Origin: Streptomyces flavidovirens DSM 40150
GTDB lineage: Bacteria; Actinomycetota; Actinomycetes; Streptomycetales; Streptomycetaceae
Assembly (NCBI RefSeq): GCF_000429085.1
Contig: NZ_AUBE01000015.1
Span: 124,001 to 188,000 of the forward strand
Length of the DNA stretch: 64,000 nt
Direction of reading: 5' to 3'
Shown: positions 58,313-64,000 of the stretch, piece after piece
Position numbering within the stretch: position 1 is the first letter of the stretch
Layout: each line of letters begins with the position of its first letter
Program-made: the position numbers and the translations under genes
Notes under the pieces: generated by a model
What the model saw: only the letters and a program-made list of their open reading frames with translations
What the model was told of the DNA's origin: nothing
Database searches by the model: none

Positions 58313-59743
58313 ATGCGCCGTTCCAAAATCGTCTGCACACTGGGTCCCGCCGTCGACTCCCATGACCAGCTCGTCGCCCTGATCGAGGCCGGCATGAGCG
58401 TGGCCCGATTCAACTTCAGCCACGGCACCCATGCCGAGCACCAGGGCCGGTACGACCGGGTCCGCAAGGCCGCCGAGGAGACGGGCCGCGCGGTGGGCGT
58501 GCTCGCCGACCTCCAGGGCCCGAAGATCCGGCTGGCGAAGTTCGCGGAGGGCCCGGTCGAACTGGTCCGCGGGGACGAGTTCGTCATCACCGTCGAGGAC
58601 GTCCCCGGCGACAAGTCGATCTGCGGCACGACCTACAAGGGTCTGCCCGGCGACGTCTCCAAGGGCGACCCGATCCTGATCAACGACGGAAACGTCGAGC
58701 TCAAGGTCACCTCGGTGGAGGGCTCGCGGGTCCACACCATCGTGATCGAGGGCGGTGTGGTCTCCGACCACAAGGGCATCAACCTGCCGGGTGCGGCGGT
58801 CAACGTCCCGGCCCTCTCCGAAAAGGACGTCGAGGACCTGCGCTTCGCCCTGCGAATGGGCTGCGACATGGTCGCCCTCTCCTTCGTGCGGGACGCGGAC
58901 GACGTCAAGGACGTCCACAAGGTGATGGACGAGGAGGGCCGCCGGGTCCCCGTCATCGCCAAGGTCGAGAAGCCGCAGGCCGTCGAGCACATGGAGGGCG
59001 TCGTCATGGCGTTCGACGGTGTGATGGTCGCCCGTGGTGACCTGGCCGTCGAGTACCCGCTCGAAAAGGTCCCGATGGTGCAGAAGCGGCTCATCGAGCT
59101 GTGCCGCCGCAACGCCAAGCCGGTGATCGTCGCGACCCAGATGATGGAGTCGATGATCACCAACTCGCGCCCGACGCGCGCCGAGGCGTCCGACGTCGCC
59201 AACGCGATCCTGGACGGCGCGGACGCGGTCATGCTGTCCGCCGAATCCTCGGTCGGCGCGTACCCGATCGAGACCGTCAAGACCATGTCGAAGATCGTCG
59301 TGGCCGCCGAGGAGGAACTGCTCTCCAAGGGCCTCCAGCCGCTGGTGCCGGGCAAGAAGCCGCGTACGCAGGGCGGTTCGGTCGCCCGCGCGGCCGCCGA
59401 GATCGCGGACTTCCTGAACGGCAAGGCGCTGGTCGCCTTCACCAAGTCCGGCGACACGGCCCGCCGGCTGTCCCGCTACCGCGCGGCGCAGCCGATCCTG
59501 GCCTTCACGACCGACGTCGGCACCCGCAACCAGCTCGCGCTGAGCTGGGGCGTCGAGTCCTTCGTCGTGCCGCACGTCGACAACACCGACGCGATGGTCG
59601 ACCTCGTCGACGCCGAGCTGCTCAAGCTCCAGCGCTACAACCACGGCGACACCATGGTCATCACCGCCGGCTCGCCCCCCGGCGTCCCCGGCACCACCAA
59701 CATGGTCCGGGTCCACCACCTGGGCGGCGGCGAGAGCGCCTAG
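58313..59743 (+). CDS. pyk: Pyruvate kinase
   Basis: A 476-residue glycolytic enzyme that converts phosphoenolpyruvate and ADP to pyruvate and ATP. MRRSKIVCTLGPAVDSHDQLVALIEAGMSVARFNFSHGTH opens the barrel. VPVIAKVEKPQAVEHMEGVV has the catalytic Lys, and FDGVMVARGDLAVEYPLEKV and PVIVATQMMESMITNSRPTRAEASDVANAILDGADAVMLSAES complete it. The C-terminal domain ends AGSPPGVPGTTNMVRVHHLG. AGGATCC stands close before the ATG. It follows ackA by 74 bases and ends at a bidirectional terminator. Confidence 0.96.
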   Translation: MRRSKIVCTLGPAVDSHDQLVALIEAGMSVARFNFSHGTHAEHQGRYDRVRKAAEETGRAVGVLADLQGPKIRLAKFAEGPVELVRGDEFVITVEDVPGDKSICGTTYKGLPGDVSKGDPILINDGNVELKVTSVEGSRVHTIVIEGGVVSDHKGINLPGAAVNVPALSEKDVEDLRFALRMGCDMVALSFVRDADDVKDVHKVMDEEGRRVPVIAKVEKPQAVEHMEGVVMAFDGVMVARGDLAVEYPLEKVPMVQKRLIELCRRNAKPVIVATQMMESMITNSRPTRAEASDVANAILDGADAVMLSAESSVGAYPIETVKTMSKIVVAAEEELLSKGLQPLVPGKKPRTQGGSVARAAAEIADFLNGKALVAFTKSGDTARRLSRYRAAQPILAFTTDVGTRNQLALSWGVESFVVPHVDNTDAMVDLVDAELLKLQRYNHGDTMVITAGSPPGVPGTTNMVRVHHLGGGESA

Positions 59744-59762
59744 TACCCCTTCTGTACGCGAC

Positions 59763-59810
59763 AGCTATGGCCCGCACCGAGTGGTCGTCACTTCGGTGCG
59801 GGCCACAGCT
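59763..59810. terminator. Bidirectional terminator between pyk and the Ser/Thr-rich exported protein gene
   Basis: An 18-base arm at 59763-59780 (AGCTATGGCCCGCACCGA) pairs with 59793-59810 with one mismatch. It lies 19 bases after the pyk stop and 8 bases beyond the stop of the convergent gene. Confidence 0.85.
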
Positions 59811-59818
59811 CTGGTGGA

Positions 59819-61168
59819 TCAGCCGTTGGCGCCGGTGAAGAAGTTGTGCAGGCCGGGGACCTTGAGCGTGCCGCCGAACTGACCGGCCTGGGTCACCTTG
59901 ACGTTGGTGAACATGGCGACCGGGACATTCAGCGGCGGCGGCGTCTCCGGGCTGAACGTGACCGGGATGAGGCCGAAGAGGTTGCCCTTCAGCTCTTCCG
60001 TGTACATGGTGACCGTGCCGTTGCGAATGGTCGACTTGGAGCCGTCGGCCGCCTGGACGTGGGCCGTGGTGCCGTTGGGGCCGACGACCTTCTGGTGAAG
60101 GTCCTGGATGTCGGTTTCCTCGGCGGTGAACTTCAGCACCTTCTTGATCTTGCCGCTGCCGGTCCTGACCTCGACGATGCCCTTGTAGTCGAGCCCGCGC
60201 AGGGTGAGCATCGAGCTCTCCAGGATCCACGGGTCGTCCGGCAGGTCCGGGATGCCCTGTTCGAGCTCGGCGTTCGCGAGGGCCTCGTGGTCTGCCGTCG
60301 GGCAGGGGAAGGGCTTCTTGCCGTCGGCGGCGGGGTCGTCCGCCTTGCCGTCGGCCGCGTCCTCCACGTCGGCCGCGTCGTCCGCGGTGCCCTTGGCCTC
60401 GTCGCCGAGCTCCTCGACCTTGACGCCCGCCTTGTCCGCCGCGTCCCTGATGGCGTCCTTGGTCTTGTCGGCCGCGTCGCCCACAGGGTCCTTCGGGTCT
60501 CCGGCGTCGGGCTTGCCTGCGTCGTCCGGCTTGTCGGCGTCGGGCTTGGCCGTCGAGCTGTTGCCGTCGGCCGCGGGCTCCGTATCGGAGGGCTCCGGAG
60601 CAGCGGTTTCCTTGTCCGGCCCGTCGAGTACGTCCTTGATCGCGTCACCCACACCCAGCGGGTCGAGCGGGTTCTTGGTCTCGCTCTCCGTCGGTGTCGG
60701 TGTGGGCGTCGGCGTGACGGTCTTGCCCGCCTCCGGCTCCTTGGTGGGCTCGGTCGCCGGCGCGGTGGTCGGCACGGTGCTGCTCGCGCTCACGTCCGGG
60801 GTCTCGCCAGGCTTCGGCGTCTCGGCCGGCTTGTCCGGCGTGGTGCCCGGACTCGGGATGGCCGACGCCGAGGGCTTGGCCGACGGGGACTCGGACTTGG
60901 AAGCGTCCGGCTCGGGGGTGTCGGAGCGGGTTACGCAGGGGCCCGGGGCGAAGGGGTTCGTCACCTGATCGTCGGCGAGTGCCAGCTTCGGGGTGAGCCC
61001 CATGCCGACGAACACCGCTGTGGGCATCGCGGCCAGAGCCATCGCCTTGCCGGCGGGTATCTGCAGCTTCGTCAGGAGCGACTTCTTCGGGGCCGCGTGA
61101 CGCGGCCCGCTTCTTTCACGGACCCGGTCGCCTCCGGCCGCGGTCAGCTCCGCCTCGTCACCCCGCAC
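59819..61168 (-). CDS. Exported low-complexity protein with C-terminal beta domain (DUF6230/DUF6114 module)
   Basis: A 449-residue secreted protein of unknown function. A long basic signal peptide (KKSLLTKLQIPAGKAMALAAMPTAVFVGMGLTPKLALA) is followed by about 260 residues rich in Pro, Thr, Ser, Asp and Ala (TPTPTPTP, repeated ADKxKDAxxDAADKA-like acid helices). The C-terminal domain is about 150 residues (ILESSMLTLRGLDYKGIVEV ... GGTLKVPGLHNFF). That end resembles the AGTFKLSGLSM end of the neighbouring DUF6230 protein, so the domains may be related. GTG 61168 has GGGAGG just upstream and lies inside the end of the DUF6114 gene, so the two are coupled. Confidence 0.8.
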   Translation of the reverse strand: MRGDEAELTAAGGDRVRERSGPRHAAPKKSLLTKLQIPAGKAMALAAMPTAVFVGMGLTPKLALADDQVTNPFAPGPCVTRSDTPEPDASKSESPSAKPSASAIPSPGTTPDKPAETPKPGETPDVSASSTVPTTAPATEPTKEPEAGKTVTPTPTPTPTESETKNPLDPLGVGDAIKDVLDGPDKETAAPEPSDTEPAADGNSSTAKPDADKPDDAGKPDAGDPKDPVGDAADKTKDAIRDAADKAGVKVEELGDEAKGTADDAADVEDAADGKADDPAADGKKPFPCPTADHEALANAELEQGIPDLPDDPWILESSMLTLRGLDYKGIVEVRTGSGKIKKVLKFTAEETDIQDLHQKVVGPNGTTAHVQAADGSKSTIRNGTVTMYTEELKGNLFGLIPVTFSPETPPPLNVPVAMFTNVKVTQAGQFGGTLKVPGLHNFFTGANG

Positions 61169-61649
61169 TGTTCCTCCCGCCATTGGCGTCAACAGATGTC
61201 TCGTACGTGTGGTCCGGGCCGACCGCCCCGCCGACCGGCTCGCCGGGCGCGTCCGGCCTGGCCGGCGCCCAGGAGATGGACAGGGCTCCGCCGGTCAGCG
61301 CCAGCAGGAAGCCGACCCCGAAGCCGCCCAGATTGGACACGGGGATCGAGACGAGCGCCAGCAGAATCGAGGCGACGCCCGCGAAGACGCGGACGATGTG
61401 GTGGTACCACATGGTCAGGCCGAGAGTGACGAGCAGTACGCCGATGATCAGCGAGCCCGCTCCCGCGGTGGTGGCCATGGCCATCGTGAGGTGGCCGATC
61501 TTGATTTCGGCGTACGGAAGCCAGGCGATCGGCACACCGCCCACAAGGGTGAGCAGGCCCGCCCAGAACGGCCGGCCGCCCCGCCAGGCACGAAAGCGCA
61601 GCCGCCAGTAAGAGAAATCGCGGCTCGGACCCGAGGACTCGGCGCTCAT
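61158..61649 (-). CDS. DUF6114 integral membrane protein
   Basis: A 163-residue protein of unknown function with four hydrophobic helices (about 28-47, 55-78, 84-105 and 108-128). FRAWRGGRPFWAGLLTLVGGVPIAWLPYAEIKIGHLTMAMATTAGAGSLIIGVLLVTLGLTMWY is the conserved family block. A polar cytoplasmic or external tail follows. AGGGAGC stands 8 bases before ATG 61649. It sits between the DUF6230 gene and the gene for the exported low-complexity protein, whose start it overlaps by 11 bases. This gene set is conserved in Streptomyces and suggests a small envelope assembly. Confidence 0.88.
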   Translation of the reverse strand: MSAESSGPSRDFSYWRLRFRAWRGGRPFWAGLLTLVGGVPIAWLPYAEIKIGHLTMAMATTAGAGSLIIGVLLVTLGLTMWYHHIVRVFAGVASILLALVSIPVSNLGGFGVGFLLALTGGALSISWAPARPDAPGEPVGGAVGPDHTYETSVDANGGRNSAG

Positions 61650-61701
61650 GGAAAACAGCTCCCTGGAACCGGTGTTGCTGTGCAGAGATGAGGGAGGGGC
61701 A

Positions 61702-61735
61702 GCGGGCGGGACGACGTATGACGCGCCCCGCCCGC
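61702..61735 (-). terminator. Terminator after the DUF6230 gene
   Basis: GCGGGCGGG (61702-61710) pairs perfectly with CCCGCCCGC (61727-61735), 12 bases past the DUF6230 stop on the minus strand, before the DUF6114 gene. Partial readthrough would let the secreted protein outnumber the membrane one. Confidence 0.7.
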
Positions 61736-61746
61736 AGACGGAGTGC

Positions 61747-62379
61747 TTAGTAGCACTCCTTGACGCCCTTGTGGAGCTTCATGCTCAGACCACTGAGCTT
61801 GAAGGTGCCGGCCGTGGTGGCCCAGGCCTTCTGCTTCACCTTGGTCAGCACGGCCTCGTCGGCCTGCTGCGAGAAGCCGTACTTGTTGGCCTTCGTACCG
61901 GGCTGGATCCCTGGGCCCTTGGTGGCCGAGCCCGCCGCCACACCGATGTCGATGTTCTTGAACTCGGCGTTGGCGCCGAGCTCCTCGACGTCCAGGTACA
62001 GGTTCTCCGCCTTGACCGGCGTACCGTTTCCGCCAGCCGTGAGCTGGAGGGAGATGTTGCCGAAGACCGGGACGTTGGGCGTCACGACCGACTGGCACAT
62101 CTTGGTGATCTCGGCGGTCTTGAACGCAGACACGGCGACCGGGTGGGCAGCCTTGTTGCCCTCGAGGTCGGTGCCTTCGGCCATTCCTCCGTACTGGAAG
62201 AAGCCCTTACCTTCGAGCCTCTCCGCGCTGACCTTGAAGCTCTGGCCAGAGACGCTGAACGACGCCGCGAGCGCGCCCTGTGCGAGGGCGACACCTATCG
62301 CGGCCGTCGCGGCCACACTCGGCACCATGACGACGGCGAACCGCTTCCATCTGGTCCCGCCACGAACTGCAGACTCCAT
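61747..62379 (-). CDS. DUF6230 exported protein
   Basis: A 210-residue protein with a signal peptide (WKRFAVVMVPSVAATAAIGVALAQGALAASF, cleavage after ALA). A beta-rich domain follows (SGQSFKVSAERLEGKGFFQYGGMAEG ... KMCQSVVTPNVPVFGNISLQLTAGG ... AGTFKLSGLSMKLHKGVKECY), with two Cys that could form a disulfide. As I recall, relatives were once labelled cholesterol esterase, but no Ser-Asp-His esterase motif is seen, so that name is not supported. AAGGAGG stands 6 bases before ATG 62379, an ideal site suggesting high expression. It leads the DUF6230-DUF6114 module. Confidence 0.88.
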   Translation of the reverse strand: MESAVRGGTRWKRFAVVMVPSVAATAAIGVALAQGALAASFSVSGQSFKVSAERLEGKGFFQYGGMAEGTDLEGNKAAHPVAVSAFKTAEITKMCQSVVTPNVPVFGNISLQLTAGGNGTPVKAENLYLDVEELGANAEFKNIDIGVAAGSATKGPGIQPGTKANKYGFSQQADEAVLTKVKQKAWATTAGTFKLSGLSMKLHKGVKECY

Positions 62380-62728
62380 GACTTTCCTCCTTCTCGGACG
62401 TACATCTCCGGTACGGGCAGGGGCCCGCAGGGGGATGGGAGAAGTGCTACGTCCTCGGGAAGGAGAGCGCCCGTATCGGAGGCGCGAACGACTTCCGAAT
62501 CACCGGCGATCACCCCCGAGCGACAACCACTGGCCACGCATTCGCGCAACCTGCTGGACAGGCCCCGCCGTTCGGCAGAGACCCCCCTGTCCACGGCCGG
62601 CGCCACTGTCGCCGACCGGCTCGGTGGGGAACCAACGGGACCGCGGCACCGATTGGCTGTCGGGCTGGTGCGGTATTGGACCGAGCGTGGCCGATCGTGG
62701 TGCATTCGAGGCCGGGACACAAGGGGTT

Positions 62729-62746
62729 CGTTACTCGCTAGTAACG
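62729..62746. promoter_or_regulatory. TTACT/AGTAA palindrome (copy 1)
   Basis: CGTTACT-CGCT-AGTAACG, perfect 7-base arms, 350 bases before the DUF6230 start. The same half-sites recur at 62861-62873, so a specific regulator is likely. Confidence 0.55.
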
Positions 62747-62860
62747 GCCGGATAACCGAAGCGCGACCGGCCGGTATCGAGGGGCCACGGACGGTGCCGC
62801 CAAGTGACGGCTGAAACGCAGTGATTGTCGCCCAGAAACGGGCAGAACACCTTGATCGAC

Positions 62861-62873
62861 TTACTGCGAGTAA
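62861..62873. promoter_or_regulatory. TTACT/AGTAA palindrome (copy 2)
   Basis: TTACT-GCG-AGTAA, the second copy, directly beside the terminator of the thioredoxin-TPR gene. Confidence 0.45.
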
Positions 62874-62875
62874 CA

Positions 62876-62913
62876 GCGGCCGCGTTTACCAAGTTTCAGT
62901 AAAGCGCGGCCGC
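62876..62913 (-). terminator. Terminator after the thioredoxin-TPR gene
   Basis: GCGGCCGCG (62876-62884) pairs with CGCGGCCGC (62905-62913), and the inner TTTAC/GTAAA extends the stem. It lies 46 bases past the gene's stop on the minus strand. Confidence 0.75.
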
Positions 62914-62958
62914 CTCTTGTCACTGTGTCGCCAAATCAACCCTGGTCCGAGGGGCCGG

Positions 62959-63930
62959 TCAGAACAGCACCCTCGCCAGCGCGGCCCGCGCCTGCGCCAC
63001 GCGCGGGTCGTCGCCGCCGATCACCTCGAAGAGGTCCAGCAGGCGCACTCGCGCGGCGTCGCGCTCGTCACCGGCCGTGCGCCGCACCGTGTCGACCAGA
63101 CGCGCGAAGGCGTCCTCCACGTGTCCGCCGACCAGATCCAGGTCGGCCGCGGCGATCTGCGCGGCGACGTCGGACGGGTTCTCGGCCGCGTTCTTGCGCA
63201 CCTGCTGCGGATCGAGCCCCTGGACGCGCGCGAGGAGTTCGGCCTGCGCGAGGCCCAGCTTGGCCTCGGTATTGGCCGGGTCGTCGACCAGCACGTTCTT
63301 GTACGCCTGCACCGCGCCGCCGAAGTCGTTGGCGTCCAGCGCGCGCGCCGCCGCCTCGAGCAGCGCGTCGTACGGACCGGCAGGCGTCTCGGCCGGCTCG
63401 GCCGCACCGGCGCCCGCCTCCGCGTCGACGGCGATACCCGTCAGACCGAAGCGCTCCTCCGCGACCTGGATCAACTGGTCCAGCGTCTCGCGGATCTGCG
63501 CCTCGGGGGCCGCGCCCTGGAAGAGCGGCAGCGCCTGTCCCGCGACCACCGCGAAGACGGCCGGGATCCCCTGAATCCCGAACTGCTGCATCAGCATCTG
63601 GTTGGCGTCGACGTCGACCTTGGCGAGGAGGAAGCGACCGTTGTACTGGACGGCGAGGCGCTCCAGAAGCGGGCCGAGCTGCTTGCACGGCTCGCACCAC
63701 TCGGCCCAGAAGTCGATGACGACCGGGACTTCGGCGGAGCGCTGGAGGACATCGCGCTCGAAACCGGCTTCGTCGACATCAATCACCAGACCGGCCGGGG
63801 CAACGGCTCCGCCCCCACCGCTCCTGGCGGCCTCGGCGCGCGCCTGCTCCGCCTTCTGCCGGGCTTCGCCGGCTGCCTTCACCGCGGCGAGGTCGACGAC
63901 GCCGCTCATGGACATGTTCCTAGGCTGCAT
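62959..63930 (-). CDS. Thioredoxin-domain protein with TPR-like C-terminus (YbbN/CnoX-like)
   Basis: A 323-residue cytoplasmic protein. The N-terminal 45 residues include an Ala/Glu/Arg coiled stretch (AGEARQKAEQARAEAARSGGGG). A thioredoxin domain follows, with active site WCEPC (Cys79 and Cys82, VVIDFWAEWCEPCKQLGPLLERL) and the cis-Pro loop IQGIPAVFAVVAG. The C-terminal 130 residues are TPR-like helices (ALDANDFGGAVQAYKNVLVDDPANTEAKLGLAQAEL). The layout matches YbbN/CnoX, a holdase that hands oxidised clients to GroEL. The active-site Glu replaces the usual Gly of WCGPC. GGGGGAGG precedes ATG 63930. Confidence 0.9.
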   Translation of the reverse strand: MQPRNMSMSGVVDLAAVKAAGEARQKAEQARAEAARSGGGGAVAPAGLVIDVDEAGFERDVLQRSAEVPVVIDFWAEWCEPCKQLGPLLERLAVQYNGRFLLAKVDVDANQMLMQQFGIQGIPAVFAVVAGQALPLFQGAAPEAQIRETLDQLIQVAEERFGLTGIAVDAEAGAGAAEPAETPAGPYDALLEAAARALDANDFGGAVQAYKNVLVDDPANTEAKLGLAQAELLARVQGLDPQQVRKNAAENPSDVAAQIAAADLDLVGGHVEDAFARLVDTVRRTAGDERDAARVRLLDLFEVIGGDDPRVAQARAALARVLF

Positions 63931-64000
63931 GCGTACATCCTCCCCCTTTCGCGCGCGGTAGAGAAAAACTTGTGCCCGTTACGTCAACCGGACACACGAA

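Larger units (their letters stand above)
62380..62875. other. Long upstream region of the DUF6230 module
   Basis: Nearly 500 bases without a credible gene. It contains the palindrome CGTTACT-CGCT-AGTAACG (62729-62746) and a related TTACT-GCG-AGTAA (62861-62873), both AT-rich islands in this genome. The long leader implies a distant promoter or extra regulation of DUF6230. Confidence 0.5.

Noticed and set aside
61747..62379. DUF6230 protein as a cholesterol esterase
   Set aside because: No GxSxG or other hydrolase motif is visible; the sequence is a small exported beta-rich protein.
1..64000. tRNA, rRNA, CRISPR arrays, insertion sequences, phage genes and attachment sites
   Set aside because: I looked on both strands and found no cloverleaf, transposase, integrase or repeat-spacer pattern. 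Short or degenerate examples could escape reading by eye.

Overview
This is a Streptomyces chromosomal segment or one from a very close relative. The DNA is very GC-rich, with third positions almost all G or C. GTG starts and ATGA/GTGA overlaps between genes are common, and TTA leucine codons are nearly absent (two spotted). The gene content is also typical: a GlgE-type glycogen pathway, DUF6230/DUF6114 proteins, a HelD-family ATPase, and secreted M4 and S8 proteases. From memory, the core order (pyruvate kinase, ackA, pta, pfk ... thioredoxin, HelD, glgB, maltokinase, treS, glgE ... glgP, neutral protease, ABC pair, glgX, L,D-transpeptidases) matches the S. coelicolor region around SCO5419-SCO5460, read in the opposite direction. 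I saw no rRNA, tRNA, CRISPR array or insertion sequence.

Layout. 1-8.9 kb: the tail of a TerD protein, an Fe-S flavin oxidoreductase with a PadR regulator, an EF-hand protein, an orphan P450 with an unusual I-helix, a lipoprotein/deacetylase pair, an anti-sigma-type ATP-binding protein and an enoyl-CoA hydratase. 8.9-21.3 kb: two paralogous L,D-transpeptidase lipoproteins, glgX, a heterodimeric ABC exporter whose first gene carries a TTA codon, an NmrA-like reductase and a secreted thermolysin-like protease. 21.3-24.0 kb: glgP. 24.1-33.5 kb: an accessory block sitting between glgP and glgE. It holds a PhzS-like flavin monooxygenase, a homologue of the pyrrolnitrin enzyme PrnB, two-component-flavin (HpaB-type) monooxygenase, an MFS exporter, an AraC regulator, a divergent NmrA protein and a subtilisin-like protease. 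33.7-42.3 kb: glgE, treS, mak and glgB. 42.3-48.8 kb: a HelD-family RNA polymerase ATPase, a MerR-trxA pair, an imine-reductase-like protein and a divergent MFS/TetR pair with three identical operator palindromes. 48.9-53.5 kb: a DctA transporter divergent from a CitA/DcuS-like two-component system, and an XRE regulator. 53.6-59.7 kb: pfkA divergent from pta-ackA-pyk. 59.8-63.9 kb: the secreted/membrane DUF6230-DUF6114 module and a thioredoxin-TPR protein.

How it works together. Two carbon-metabolism blocks dominate. One makes and breaks alpha-glucan: TreS and Mak feed maltose-1-phosphate to GlgE, GlgB branches the product, and GlgP and GlgX degrade it. The other is lower glycolysis and acetate overflow (PfkA, Pyk, Pta, AckA), with a regulated C4-dicarboxylate uptake system nearby.

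The most promising undescribed system is the 24.1-30.9 kb block. A PrnB homologue keeps the haem ligand and substrate residues at exact PrnB spacing. It sits with two different flavin hydroxylases, an exporter and an AraC regulator, but with no halogenase. That fits a small tryptophan- or indole-derived (arylpyrrole-like) natural-product pathway distinct from pyrrolnitrin.
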